The position numbers were made by a program, and so were the translations under genes. A stretch of 64,000 bases of DNA, from contig NZ_FOSW01000009.1 of assembly GCF_900114385.1 (NCBI RefSeq), forward strand, positions 124,001 to 188,000, written 5' to 3'. The DNA is from Geodermatophilus ruber (lineage in GTDB: Bacteria; Actinomycetota; Actinomycetes; Mycobacteriales; Geodermatophilaceae). The notes beneath the pieces were generated by a model. It was given only the letters and a program-made list of their open reading frames with translations. It made no database searches and was not told where the DNA came from. Positions 34,267 through 47,403 of this stretch are shown here, piece by piece; the stretch's first letter is position 1; every line of letters starts with the position of its first letter.

Positions 34267-35218
34267 CCCGGCTCCCGAGGGTCGAAATGGCCATTTCGGC
34301 CGTCCCGGGGCAGCGCGGGTGGGGGCGGAGGAGGAGGTCCGGGAGCGGGTGCCCGACGTCGAGACCCTGGCCGCCGCGCTCGACGCCGTCGATTACCTGG
34401 CCGACCCGGGGCTGGCGACGGCGCTGTTCCTGGCCGTGCGGCTGCCGCAGCCGCTGCTGCTGGAGGGTGAGCCCGGGGTGGGCAAGACCGAGGCGGCCAA
34501 GGCGCTGGCCCGGGTGCTGGACACCCCGCTGTACCGGCTGCAGTGCTTCGAGGGCATCGACGCCGCCGAGGCGCTCTACGAGTGGAACCACCCGCGCCAG
34601 CTGCTGGGCATCCGGCTGGCCGAGGCGTCGGGCGCGCCGCTGGCCGAGGACGACCTCTTCGGCCCGGAGTACCTGCTGCGGCGGCCGCTGCTGCAGGCGA
34701 TCGAGCACCCCGGGCCGCGGCCGGCGGTGCTGCTGCTCGACGAGATCGACCGGGCCGACGCGGAGTTCGAGGCGTTCACCTTCGAGGTGCTGGCCGAGGC
34801 GGCGGTCACCGTGCCGGAGCTGGGCACCCTGCGGGCGGCCCACCCGCCGGTCGTCGTCCTCACCTCCAACCGCACCCGGGATCTGCACGACGCGCTCACC
34901 CGCCGCTGCCTCTACCACTGGATCGACCACCCCTCGCGGGAGACGGTGGCCGAGATCGTCCGCCGCCGGGTGCCCGGCAGCGCCCAGCCGCTGGCCCTGG
35001 CCGCGGCCGCCGCGCTCACCCGGCTGCGCTCGTTGGACCTGGTCAAGCCGCCGGGCATCGCCGAGGCGATCGACTGGGTGGCCGCCCTCGCCGTGCTGGG
35101 CGTGGACCGGCTCGAACCCGCCGCGGTCCAGGCGACATGGGGGTCGCTGCTGAAGAACCGGGACGACCAGGAGCTCGCGCGGACCCGCGGCGCCGCCTGG
35201 GTGGCCGCCGGTGGCTGA
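34250..35218 (+). CDS. coxD: MoxR-type AAA+ ATPase CoxD (322 aa)
   Basis: AAA+ ATPase needed for maturation of the [CuSMoO2] site in Oligotropha. Walker A is GEPGVGKT (residues 74-81), Walker B LLLDEID near 163-169, sensor 1 TSNRTRDL. ATG 34250 lies within the end of the XdhC gene; GTG 34319 is an alternative start that would remove 23 variable residues. The end overlaps coxE by 8 bp. Works with the VWA protein CoxE. Confidence 0.88.
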   Translation: MPPPPDPAPEGRNGHFGRPGAARVGAEEEVRERVPDVETLAAALDAVDYLADPGLATALFLAVRLPQPLLLEGEPGVGKTEAAKALARVLDTPLYRLQCFEGIDAAEALYEWNHPRQLLGIRLAEASGAPLAEDDLFGPEYLLRRPLLQAIEHPGPRPAVLLLDEIDRADAEFEAFTFEVLAEAAVTVPELGTLRAAHPPVVVLTSNRTRDLHDALTRRCLYHWIDHPSRETVAEIVRRRVPGSAQPLALAAAAALTRLRSLDLVKPPGIAEAIDWVAALAVLGVDRLEPAAVQATWGSLLKNRDDQELARTRGAAWVAAGG

Positions 35219-36389
35219 GCCGCCCGCCGTCGCACCGGGGCCGCTGGCGGTCGGGCTCACCACGGCGCTGCACCGGGCCGGCCTGCCGACCACCCCCCAG
35301 CGGACCGCCCGCCTGGCGCGGGCCCTGCAGCTGGTGCTCCCGGTCGACCGGACCGCGCTGTACTGGACCTGCCGGGTCGCCCTGGTCACCGACCACGCGC
35401 AGCTGCCGGTTTTCGACGCGGTCTTCTCCGCCGTCTTCGACGGTCGCCTCGACCCCGCCGACCGTCGCGGCGACCCCACCGCACCCCCGTCGGCCGGGGC
35501 GCGACCCCGGGTGCGCCCGTCGCCGCCGGACCACCGGCCGCCCCCCGGAGCGGGGGAGCAGCGGGCGATCGGCCTGCCGGGGGCGGAGGACGGCGAGGAG
35601 GGGCAGCGGGACGTCGTCCTCGCCGCCGCCTCGACCGAGGAGCGGCTGCGGCACACCTCCTTCGCCGAGCTCACCGACGAGGAGCTGGCCGGCCTGCGCG
35701 AGCTGGTCCGCCGGCTGGTGCTGAGCACACCGCAGCGGCGCAGTCGGCGCACCCGGCCCACCCGCCGCCGTGCCGACCGGCTCGACCTGCGCCGCACCGT
35801 GCGGGCCGCCCAGCGCTCCGGCGGCGATCCGGTGCGGCTGGTCGCGGCCACCCGGCGGACGCAGCCGCGGCGGCTGGTGCTGCTCTGCGACGTCTCCGGG
35901 TCGATGGAGCCGTACACGCGGGTGTATCTGTCGCTGCTGCAGGGCGCCGTCGCCGTGGCGCGGGCGGAGGCGTTCGTCTTCTCCACCCGGCTGACCCGGC
36001 TCACCCGCCAGCTCGCCGTCCGGGACCCCGACCAGGCCCTGGCCCGGGCGGGGGCGACCGGGCCGGACTGGGCCGGCGGCACCCGGCTGGCCGAGGGGAT
36101 CGGCGGCTTCGTCGCCGGCCACGGCCGCCGTGGCCTGGCCCGCGGCGCCGTGGTGGTCGTGCTCTCCGACGGCTGGGCGACCGACGACCCGGAGGACGTC
36201 GCGGCGGCGATGCGGCGGCTGCGCCGGCTGGCGCACCGGATCGTGTGGGTGAACCCCCGCAAGGCCGCCCCGGGCTACGCCCCGCTGGTGGGCGGGATGG
36301 CGGCGGCGCTGCCGCTGGTCGACGCGTTCGTCAGCGGCCACAGCCTGGCCGCGCTCGAGCAGCTGGCCGCGGCCGTCGCCGAGCCGTGA
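35211..36389 (+). CDS. coxE: VWA-domain protein CoxE (392 aa)
   Basis: CoxE-type von Willebrand factor A protein, partner of CoxD in metal-site assembly. The N-terminal half holds a variable, acidic and Pro-rich insert (about residues 80-145). The VWA domain starts near residue 220 with the MIDAS motif DVSGSM, the second MIDAS Thr in GGTRLAEG, and VVVLSDGWATDDP. GTG 35211 overlaps coxD. It is the last gene of the cox locus; a terminator-like hairpin lies 2 bp after the stop. No coxG or coxF-like genes are seen. Confidence 0.87.
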   Translation: MAEPPAVAPGPLAVGLTTALHRAGLPTTPQRTARLARALQLVLPVDRTALYWTCRVALVTDHAQLPVFDAVFSAVFDGRLDPADRRGDPTAPPSAGARPRVRPSPPDHRPPPGAGEQRAIGLPGAEDGEEGQRDVVLAAASTEERLRHTSFAELTDEELAGLRELVRRLVLSTPQRRSRRTRPTRRRADRLDLRRTVRAAQRSGGDPVRLVAATRRTQPRRLVLLCDVSGSMEPYTRVYLSLLQGAVAVARAEAFVFSTRLTRLTRQLAVRDPDQALARAGATGPDWAGGTRLAEGIGGFVAGHGRRGLARGAVVVVLSDGWATDDPEDVAAAMRRLRRLAHRIVWVNPRKAAPGYAPLVGGMAAALPLVDAFVSGHSLAALEQLAAAVAEP

Positions 36390-36390
36390 G

Positions 36391-36421
36391 CATCGGCGGC
36401 TGGCAGCCCGACGCGCCGATG
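36391..36421. terminator. Bidirectional terminator hairpin
   Basis: CATCGGCG (36391-36398) pairs with CGCCGATG (36414-36421) between the convergent coxE and DinB-like genes. Confidence 0.65.
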
Positions 36422-36443
36422 ATCTCGATGGCTCGGGGCGGGC

Positions 36444-36959
36444 TCAGCCCATCGTCTTCTGGCCGTCCAGGGACTCCCGCAGGATGTCGGCGTGCCCGGC
36501 GTGCTGGGCGGTCTCGGCGATGATGTGCAGCAGGGTCCGCCGCGCCGACCAGCGCGCGCCCGGCTCGAACCACGGTGCCTCGGGCAGCGGGTGCTCGGCG
36601 TCGAGGTCGGGCAGCGCGGCGACCAGTTCGTCGGTGTGCCGGGCGACCTCGTCGTAGGACATCAGCACGTCGGCCAGGGTCTCGCCCGGCTCCAGCCGCC
36701 ACTCGCGCGCCCACGCCTCCGGGGTCCAGCCGCCGCTCATCGCCTCCGGCCCGCCCTCGATGAACCGGGTCCACGACGCCTCGGTGCTGGCGACGTGCTT
36801 GATCAGCCCGGCCAGGCTCAGCTCGCTGACCGTCGTCCGCCGGGTGGCCTGCTCGTCGGTCAGGTCCCGGACGGTGAACCGCAGGAAGGAGCGGTGCCGG
36901 TCGAGGCTCTCCAGGAGATCGGCGCGCTCGCGGGACAGGGTCGTCGTGGCGGTGGACAT
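36444..36959 (-). CDS. DinB-like (DUF664) protein (171 aa)
   Basis: Second DinB/DUF664 protein of the window. Conserved: LLESLDRHRSFLRFTVRDLTD, LSLAGLIKHVASTEASW (metal His) and TLLHIIAETAQHAGHADILRE (metal motif near the C-terminus). Actinobacterial members are candidates for mycothiol-dependent enzymes. ATG 36959 is preceded by GGAAGG. Similar in length and ends to the protein at 18092-18595, so the two are distant paralogues. No operon partner. Confidence 0.87.
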   Translation of the reverse strand: MSTATTTLSRERADLLESLDRHRSFLRFTVRDLTDEQATRRTTVSELSLAGLIKHVASTEASWTRFIEGGPEAMSGGWTPEAWAREWRLEPGETLADVLMSYDEVARHTDELVAALPDLDAEHPLPEAPWFEPGARWSARRTLLHIIAETAQHAGHADILRESLDGQKTMG

Positions 36960-37128
36960 GTCCTGGCCTTCCGGTCGGGAGCTGCGGGCTGCCCACGCTA
37001 GGCGGGACGGCGCGGCGATGGTCGGGCTCGGACGCTCCGGTGTGCGCGGCGTCCCATCCTCCCGTGCACTGTCTGTCACACTCCGTCATCCCCGCAGGTC
37101 AGGCGGGCAAGAGCTGGAGTGAGGAATC

Positions 37129-39027
<1,899 letters not shown>

Positions 39028-39091
39028 GCCGAGCTGCCGCCGCCCCGGCCGGACCGGGGCGGCGGCGAGCCGGGCTCACTAGCGTGCGGTC

Positions 39092-39898
39092 ATGACCGGG
39101 AGCAGCGAGCGGGTCGCGATCGTCACCGGGTCGGAGTCGGGCATCGGCCGGGCCGTCGCCGTGGCCCTGGCCGAGCAGGGCTGCGACGTCGGCATCACCT
39201 GGTACCGCGCGCCGGCCGCCGCGGAGGCCACCGCGGCGGAGGTGCGCGGGCTCGGCCGGCGGGCCGAGGTGCGCCACCTCGACCTCACCCGGCTGCCCGG
39301 GGCGGCCGACGTCGTGGACGACCTCGCCGACGCGCTCGGGGGCGTCGACGTCCTGGTCAACGACGCCGGCACCGGCCACCGGACCCCGCTGCTCGACCTG
39401 GACCTGGCCACCTGGCGGCAGGTGCTCGCCATCGACCTCGACGGCGCCTTCCTCTGCCTGCAGCGCGCCGCCCGGCGCATGGTCGCGGCCGGCCGTGGCG
39501 GGCGGATCGTGAACATCACCAGCGTGCACGAGCACCAGCCCCGGGTCGGCGCGGCGGCCTACTGCGCCGCGAAGGGCGGGCTGGGGCTGCTCACCCGCGT
39601 CGCGGCGCTGGAGCTCGCCGAGCACGGCATCACCGTGAACGCCGTCGCGCCCGGGGAGATCGCCACGCCCATGACCGGGCAGGAGGACGAGGACCCCACT
39701 GCACCCGGCCACGAGCGCCCCGGCATCCCGCTGCGCCGTCCCGGCGACGCCCGGGAGGTCGCCGCCGTCGTCGCCTTCCTCGCCTCGCCGGGGGCCGGCT
39801 ACGTCACCGGCGCCTCCTGGCCGGTGGACGGCGGGATGCTGCAGATGGGCCCGATGGCCGGCTCCCACCTGACCTCGGACGCCTGGCGCCGCCCCTGA
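39092..39898 (+). CDS. Short-chain dehydrogenase/reductase (268 aa)
   Basis: Classical SDR oxidoreductase. Cofactor loop TGSESGIGRAVA at residues 12-23, NDAGTG in place of the usual NNAG, catalytic Ser in NITSVHEH and Y-x3-K in YCAAKGG. The C-terminal PVDGGM end is typical of the glucose/3-oxoacyl-reductase group. Acidic residue after the second strand is absent (TWYRAP), which favours NADP. Substrate unknown. ATG 39092 sits 64 bp after the lipoprotein gene. Confidence 0.88.
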   Translation: MTGSSERVAIVTGSESGIGRAVAVALAEQGCDVGITWYRAPAAAEATAAEVRGLGRRAEVRHLDLTRLPGAADVVDDLADALGGVDVLVNDAGTGHRTPLLDLDLATWRQVLAIDLDGAFLCLQRAARRMVAAGRGGRIVNITSVHEHQPRVGAAAYCAAKGGLGLLTRVAALELAEHGITVNAVAPGEIATPMTGQEDEDPTAPGHERPGIPLRRPGDAREVAAVVAFLASPGAGYVTGASWPVDGGMLQMGPMAGSHLTSDAWRRP

Positions 39899-40013
39899 CC
39901 GCCAGGAGAGATGCCATGGCGACCTCCGCGCCCGTCGTCCCGGCACCGTGCCACCGGGCCCGGCGGAGCGGACAGGGTCGACGGGGCCCGGCCGAGGGGA
40001 TGCCGGGCTCAGG

Positions 40014-40937
40014 TCACCGGCGGCTGGCCTTGTGCCGGTAGAGGTCGGTGTCGGCGCGTCGGAGGAGGTCGGCCAGGGTGTCCCCGGGCGCGGCCGCCGC
40101 CGTGCCGGCCGACCAGGACGCCGGATGGCTGGCCCGCAGCCGGGCGACGAGCTCCTGGGTGCGGGCAGCATCGGTGCCGGGCAGGCACAGGACGAACTCG
40201 TCGCCGCCGTACCGGCCGAGCAGGTCGGCGGTGCGCAGCTCGCTGCTCCAGGCCCCGGCCAGCGACTGCAGCAGCGCGTCGCCGGCGCCGTGCCCGTCCT
40301 CGTCGTTGACGGTCTTGAACCCGTCCAGGTCGAGGAGGACGACGGTCAGCGGCTCGCCGCTGCGCGCCGCGTGGGCCAGGCTCCGCTCGGCGCCGGCCTC
40401 CCACGCGCGGCGGTTGGCCAGCCCGGTCAGCGGGTCGGTGCCCGCGGCCCGGTGCAGGGTCGCCGAGATGCGGGTCTGCGCCTCGACGAGGGCGGCGACG
40501 GTGACGACGTTGGTCAGCCAGGGCAGCGCGATGCCGGAGGGCGCCGCGGCGAGGGCTCCCGCGGTGGTGACCGCGAGCAGGTAGACCGCGTGCGCCCGGG
40601 CCGCCGGGCGCGGCAGGTAGTGGGCGGTGTAGACGGCCAGCGCGACCATCGAGGGGCCCAGCCCGACCACGCCCACCGCGGTCACCGACCGCCAGGCCAG
40701 CAGGGCGATGAGGGTGGCCATCGTCGCGACCGCCACGTGGACCGCGCCGGTGCTGAGGCGCTGCCGGCGCAGCCACAGCAGTGCCGCACCGCCGCAGCCG
40801 ATGACGGCCAGCACCCAGAGCAGGCCGACGGGGGTCTCGGGCGTGAGCGGGTTCAGCGCACCGAGCAGGCACAGCGTGCCGCTGACGGCGTACAGCAACG
40901 ACAGCAACGGCGTTCCCGCCGGCCGGTCCGCGTGCAT
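40014..40937 (-). CDS. Membrane-bound diguanylate cyclase (307 aa)
   Basis: GGDEF protein making cyclic di-GMP. About five predicted membrane helices occupy residues 10-150, followed by the GGDEF domain (DPLTGLANRRAW, LDLDGFKTVND, then YGGDEF). The inhibitory I-site RxxD (RTAD) lies five residues before GGDEF, so product inhibition is expected. The active-site motif is intact. ATG 40937 is preceded by GGGAGGGA; an upstream ATG at 40970 would add 11 residues. Same strand as the protease gene upstream, separated by 130 bp. Confidence 0.9.
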   Translation of the reverse strand: MHADRPAGTPLLSLLYAVSGTLCLLGALNPLTPETPVGLLWVLAVIGCGGAALLWLRRQRLSTGAVHVAVATMATLIALLAWRSVTAVGVVGLGPSMVALAVYTAHYLPRPAARAHAVYLLAVTTAGALAAAPSGIALPWLTNVVTVAALVEAQTRISATLHRAAGTDPLTGLANRRAWEAGAERSLAHAARSGEPLTVVLLDLDGFKTVNDEDGHGAGDALLQSLAGAWSSELRTADLLGRYGGDEFVLCLPGTDAARTQELVARLRASHPASWSAGTAAAAPGDTLADLLRRADTDLYRHKASRR

Positions 40938-41067
40938 GAGGTCCCTCCCCCCGTTCGTCCCCGCGAGCATCGGTCGTCCCGGTGACGTTCTGGAGCGCTC
41001 CGCGACGACCTGCCCCCATGGGGGGAGGGCCGGTGACGCCGATCGGGGGAACGCCGGCGGGGGACGG

Positions 41068-42018
41068 TCACGCTCCGGTGAGCTCCGTCGGCACGGTGAT
41101 GACGTCGACCATCGCGCCGCGCCGATACACCGTCACCGGCAGCGACCGCCCGATCGCGTCGGCGAACAGCAGCCGCTGCAGGCTCTGCGCCTCCGCGACC
41201 GGGCGCCGGCCGGCCTCGAGCACCAGGTCGCCGGCCTTGAGGCCGGCGCGGTCGGCGGGGGAGCCGGGGACGACGTCGACGATCCGCAGCCCGCGCCGGC
41301 GGCCGGTCCGCGCGGCCAGCGGAGCCGGCAGCGGCGCGGGCGAGCTGACCAGGCCCAGGTAGGCCCGGCGCACCCGGCCGGCGGAGACCAGCGCGGCGAC
41401 GATGCGGCGGGTCGTGTCGTTGATCGGCACGGCCAGTCCGAGGCCCCAGCCGGCGACGGCGGTGCTGATGCCGACGACGCGCCCGGCGGAGTCGGCCAGC
41501 GCCCCGCCGGAGTTGCCGGGGTTGAGCGCGGCGTCGGTCTGGATCACGTCCTCGACCACCCGGGCCGTGCGGCCGTCGCGGGTCGGCAGCGACCGGCCCA
41601 GGCCGCTGACCACGCCGGCGGTGACCGAGCCGGCCAGGCCCAGCGGGTTGCCGACGGCGACGACGAGCTGGCCGACGCGCAGCTCGGCCGCGTCGCCGAG
41701 CACCGCCGGCGGCGGGATGACGCCGCGGGCCCGGACGACCGCGAGGTCCGACAGCGGGTCGGCGCCGACGACGTCGACGTCGGCCTCGCTGCCGTCGCTG
41801 AACACCGCGAGGCCGGAACGGGCCCGGCCCACCACGTGGGCGTTGGTGAGCAGCAGCCCCTCTCCGGGGACGACGACCGCCGAGCCGGCGCCGTGGCCGG
41901 CAGGCCCGCTCACCTCGAGGGCGGCCACGTGCGGGCCGAGGTCGGCGGCGACGGCGGTGACGATGCGCGAGTAGGCGTCCAGCGCGGTACCGGAGAGGGA
42001 GTCGGAGTCGGGTGCCAT
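41068..42018 (-). CDS. HtrA/DegP-like serine protease with PDZ domain, no signal peptide (316 aa)
   Basis: Trypsin-like S1C peptidase with triad His61 (TNAHVV), Asp91 (SDLAVV) and Ser170 (NPGNSGGAL), then a PDZ domain (residues 220-310, GLRIVDVVPGSPADRAGLKAGDLVLEAG). HtrA proteins normally carry a signal or membrane helix; none is present here, so this appears cytoplasmic or is exported by another route. ATG 42018 is preceded by GGAGG at good spacing, so a missing upstream helix is unlikely. Divergent from the amylosucrase gene. Confidence 0.88.
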   Translation of the reverse strand: MAPDSDSLSGTALDAYSRIVTAVAADLGPHVAALEVSGPAGHGAGSAVVVPGEGLLLTNAHVVGRARSGLAVFSDGSEADVDVVGADPLSDLAVVRARGVIPPPAVLGDAAELRVGQLVVAVGNPLGLAGSVTAGVVSGLGRSLPTRDGRTARVVEDVIQTDAALNPGNSGGALADSAGRVVGISTAVAGWGLGLAVPINDTTRRIVAALVSAGRVRRAYLGLVSSPAPLPAPLAARTGRRRGLRIVDVVPGSPADRAGLKAGDLVLEAGRRPVAEAQSLQRLLFADAIGRSLPVTVYRRGAMVDVITVPTELTGA

Positions 42019-42119
42019 GGCGGAGCCTCCTGATTACGTGCTTACAGCTCCCAGTCAACGCCGTCCGGGCGCTCCGCGGCAGCGGTCGCGCTGTGGGCGA
42101 ACATCGCGATACTGACCCG

Positions 42120-44089
<1,970 letters not shown>

Positions 44090-44093
<4 letters not shown>

Positions 44094-45223
44094 GCCGGAC
44101 CGCGGTGCCCCGCCCTGCAGCGGAGGCGGCCGTCGGCGTCACCCTCGGCGTGGAGGAGGAGTTCCACCTCGTCGACCCGGAGACCTTCGCGCTGTCCGGG
44201 AACCCCGACCTCGACGCGGCGCTCCGCGCGGGCACCGCGGGTCAGCACCTCAAGTCCGAGATCACCACCAGCCAGCTGGAGACGGCGACCGGCGTCTGCA
44301 CCACGCTCGCGCAGCTGCGCGCGGAGCTCGTCGCCACCCGGGCCGAGGCGGCCGGCGCGGCGGCCCGGGCCGGGCTTGCGGTCCTGGCCGCCTCCACGCA
44401 CCCGTTCGACTCCTGGCGGGGGCAGCAGGTGACGCCTGCTGCGCGGTACGAGGCGATGGTGCGGCGGTGGGGTGGGCTCGCGCTCCAGCAGGACATCTGC
44501 GGGTGCCACGTGCACGTGGGCGTCCCGGACCTGCAGACCGCGGTGGCCGTCATGGACCGTGCCCGGCCCTACCTGCCGGTGCTGCTGGCGATGACCGGGA
44601 GCTCGCCCTTCCACGACGGCATCGACACCGGGTACGACAGCTTCCGCACGCTGCACTGGTCGCGCTGGCCGAACGCCGGACCGCCGGAGCTGCTCGGCGA
44701 CGCCGCCCGGTTCCGGGAGCTCGTCGACGGGCTGGTCGCCGCCGGGGTGATCGCCGACGGCTCGCACCTCTACTGGGACGTGCGCCCGTCGGCCCGGCTG
44801 CCGACCCTGGAGTTCCGGCTCGGTGACGTGTGCACCAGCCTCGACGACGCCGTCCTGCACGCCGCGCTGGTCCGGTCCCTGGTCCGCGTGCTCGCCGGCC
44901 GCGCGCAGCGGGGTGAGCCGTTCCCCGACCCGCGGCCGGAGCTGCTGCGCGCCGCGCGGTGGCGGGCCGCCCGCGACGGCCTCGGGGGCGCGCTGTTCGA
45001 CCCCGCGCGCGGCGTGCTGGTCGGCGCGCGCGCAGCGGTCCGCGGCCTGCTCACCGAGCTGGACGAGGACCTGCGCGCCCACGGCGAGCAGGAGGAGGTC
45101 GCCGAGCTGGTCGGCCGGCTCTGGCGGCGGGGCACCTCGGCCGCCCGGCAGCGCCGCGTCTGGCGGCGCACCGGGGACGCCCGCGCCGTGGCGGCCGCGC
45201 TCGTCCGCGAGGGCGGCGGCTGA
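44090..45223 (+). CDS. Carboxylate-amine ligase, GCS2/YbdK family (377 aa)
   Basis: ATP-dependent ligase of the glutamate-cysteine ligase type 2 superfamily. Motifs: LGVEEEFHLVDP at the N-terminus, KSEITTSQLET (glutamate-binding region), CGCHVHVGVPD and DVRPSARLPTLEFRLGD. Actinobacterial homologues are annotated as YbdK-like gamma-glutamyl ligases and may act in thiol or compatible-solute metabolism; the amine is unknown. GTG 44090 overlaps the amylosucrase stop (GTGA), indicating one operon. Confidence 0.88.
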
Positions 45224-45263
45224 CCCGCGCGTGGCCCGCGGCCCGGCGGGTACCGGCAGGGGC

Positions 45264-46061
45264 ATGAGCGACGAGCGCCCCCTGGCCCTCGTGACCGGCG
45301 CCTCCAGCGGGATCGGCCTGGAGCTGGCCCGGCAGTTCGCCGACGCGGGCTTCGACCTGATCGTCAACGCCGAGGATGCCGGGCTGACCGCCGCGGCCGA
45401 ACAGCTGCGCGCCGAGGGCGCCGCCGTCCGGGCGGTGCAGGCCGACCTCCGGACCCTCGCGGGCGTCGAGGCCCTCTGGGCCGCGGTGCAGGCCGCCGGC
45501 CGCCCGGTCACGGCCGCCGCCCTCGACGCCGGGGTCGGCAAGGGTGGGCCGTTCCTGGAGAACGACATCGAGGAGGAGATGGACGTCATCTGCCTCGACA
45601 TCGTCTCGACCGTGCGCCTGACCAAGCTGCTGCTGCGGGACATGGTGGCCCGCAACGAGGGCCGGCTGCTCATCACCTCGTCGATCGCCGCGACGATGCC
45701 CGGCCCGTATCAGGCGGTCTACAACGCCTCCAAGTCGTTCCTGCAGTCCTTCGCCGAGGCGCTGGTGGAGGAACTGGACGACACCGCGGTCGCCGTCACC
45801 TCGCTGATGCCCGGGCCCACCGGCACCCACTTCTTCGAGCGCGCCGGCATTCAGGGCACGAGGATCGGCGCCGGCCCCAAGGACGACCCCGCCCAGGTGG
45901 CGCGGCAGGGCTTCGAGGCGCTCATGGCCGGCAAGGAGAAGGTGGTGGCCGGCTCGCTCACGACCAAGGCGCAGGAGCTGGCCACTACCGTCCTGCCGGA
46001 CCGGCTGAAGGCCATGGTGCACCGGCAGATGGCCGAGCCCGGCTCGGCAGGCGACCGATGA
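45264..46061 (+). CDS. Short-chain dehydrogenase/reductase (265 aa)
   Basis: SDR with cofactor loop TGASSGIGLELARQF, catalytic Ser in LITSSIAAT and Y-x3-K in YNASKSF. The NAG motif is replaced by LDAGVGKGG. C-terminal KAMVHRQMAEPG is typical of the actinobacterial SDR subgroup. Substrate unknown. ATG 45264, 40 bp after the ligase; its stop overlaps the erythromycin-esterase-like gene (ATGA), so the two are coupled. Confidence 0.87.
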   Translation: MSDERPLALVTGASSGIGLELARQFADAGFDLIVNAEDAGLTAAAEQLRAEGAAVRAVQADLRTLAGVEALWAAVQAAGRPVTAAALDAGVGKGGPFLENDIEEEMDVICLDIVSTVRLTKLLLRDMVARNEGRLLITSSIAATMPGPYQAVYNASKSFLQSFAEALVEELDDTAVAVTSLMPGPTGTHFFERAGIQGTRIGAGPKDDPAQVARQGFEALMAGKEKVVAGSLTTKAQELATTVLPDRLKAMVHRQMAEPGSAGDR

Positions 46062-47338
46062 CCGGCCACCACGAGCTCGCCCGGCCACTGCGGAGCCCCG
46101 CCGACCTCGATCCGTTGCTGGAACGGATCGGCGACGCGGGGATCGTCGCGATCGGGGAGGCCAGCCACGGCACGCACGAGTACTACGCCTGGCGGGCAGC
46201 GTTGACCCGCCGCCTGATCGAGGAGCGCGGCTTCGGCTTCGTCGCCGTCGAGGGCGACTGGCCCGACTGCTACCGGGTGAACCGCAGCGTCAAGCTGCGC
46301 GACGGTGCGCACGAGGACCCGCGCGACGCGCTCGACTCCTTCGACCGCTGGCCGACCTGGATGTGGGCGAACGACGACGTCGTCGACTTCTGCCGCTGGC
46401 TGCGCGGGTTCAACGTCGAGCGGCCCGAGGCCGAACGGGTCGGCTTCTACGGCCTGGACGTCTACAGCCTCTGGGAGTCGATGCACGAGCTGATCGGCTG
46501 GCTCCGTGAGCACGAACCCCAGCACGTCCAGCGGGCGATCGAGGCGCTGCGCTGCTTCGAGCCGTTCGGCGAGGACGGCGCCGAGTACGCCTTCGCCACC
46601 CGTTTCGCGCCCACCACCTGCGAGCAGGCCGTCATCGACCTGCTGCGCCATCTCGCGGAGGAACGCAGCCGCGGCACGGCCGGAGATCCGGAGGACCGCT
46701 TCTCGGCGGAGCAGAACGCTGTCGTGGTGGCCAACGCGGAGCTCTACTACCGCACGATGGTGCAGAGCTCGGCGGAGTCCTGGAACGTCCGTGACGTGCA
46801 CATGGCCGACACCCTCGACCGGCTGTTCGAGTTCGCAGGGGACAAGGCCGTCGTCTGGGAGCACAACACGCACATCGGCGACGCGCGGGCCACGGACATG
46901 GCCGCTGCCGGCATGGTCAACGTCGGCCAGCTGCTGCGCGAGCGGCACGGGACGGACGACGTCGTCCTGGTCGGTTTCGGCGGCTACCGGGGCGGCGTGA
47001 TCGCGGGGGCGGAGTGGGGGGCGCAGATGGAGCGGCTACCGGTCCCGCCGGCCCGCTCCGGCAGCATCGAGTCGGTTCTGCACGGGCTCCTGGGGGAGGA
47101 CTCGCTGATCGTCGTCCCGGGGCACGGCGAGGGCCCGGAGTGGCTGCACGGCCGGCTGGACCACCGGGCGATCGGCGTGGTCTACCGCCCCGAGCGCGAG
47201 CGGTGGGGGAACTACGTGCCCACCGTCCTGGGGGAGCGGTACGACGCCTTCCTCTACCTCAACGACACCTCGCCGCTGCGGCCGCTGCACCTCGAGCGCC
47301 CCGAGGAGCACGTCCCGCCCCTCGCCCACGCCGTGTGA
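46058..47338 (+). CDS. Erythromycin esterase-like protein (426 aa)
   Basis: EreA-superfamily hydrolase. Conserved: GEASHGTHEYYAWR with candidate catalytic His37, FVAVEGDWPDC with Glu65, VWEHNTHIGDAR and HGEGPEWLHGRLDHR. Only a few members of the family hydrolyse macrolides; most environmental homologues have unknown substrates, so resistance should not be assumed. ATG 46058 overlaps the SDR stop. A double-stem terminator follows. Confidence 0.85.
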   Translation: MTGHHELARPLRSPADLDPLLERIGDAGIVAIGEASHGTHEYYAWRAALTRRLIEERGFGFVAVEGDWPDCYRVNRSVKLRDGAHEDPRDALDSFDRWPTWMWANDDVVDFCRWLRGFNVERPEAERVGFYGLDVYSLWESMHELIGWLREHEPQHVQRAIEALRCFEPFGEDGAEYAFATRFAPTTCEQAVIDLLRHLAEERSRGTAGDPEDRFSAEQNAVVVANAELYYRTMVQSSAESWNVRDVHMADTLDRLFEFAGDKAVVWEHNTHIGDARATDMAAAGMVNVGQLLRERHGTDDVVLVGFGGYRGGVIAGAEWGAQMERLPVPPARSGSIESVLHGLLGEDSLIVVPGHGEGPEWLHGRLDHRAIGVVYRPERERWGNYVPTVLGERYDAFLYLNDTSPLRPLHLERPEEHVPPLAHAV

Positions 47339-47350
47339 GTGCGCGGGCGG

Positions 47351-47396
47351 CCCCCTCCGTGGCGTCCCCGAGCGTGCGAGGGGACCCAGGAGGGGG
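47351..47396. terminator. Bidirectional terminator with nested stems
   Basis: CCCCCTCC/GGAGGGGG (47351-47358, 47389-47396) encloses GTCCCC/GGGGAC (47364-47369, 47380-47385), between two convergent genes. Confidence 0.75.
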
Positions 47397-47403
47397 TCCC
47401 TTC

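Noticed and set aside
39911..40041. Short open frame with AGGAGAG upstream of ATG, after the SDR gene
   Set aside because: Peptide is Arg/Gly/Pro-rich without coding character and overlaps the end of the convergent diguanylate cyclase gene.
41013..41024. CCCCCATGGGGG palindrome between protease and cyclase genes as a terminator
   Set aside because: Stem without loop-forming bases; a 12-bp palindrome of this composition is not unusual in DNA this GC-rich.
46058..47338. Macrolide resistance gene
   Set aside because: EreA-superfamily motifs are present, but most members in environmental actinobacteria are not shown to act on macrolides and no mobile context exists.
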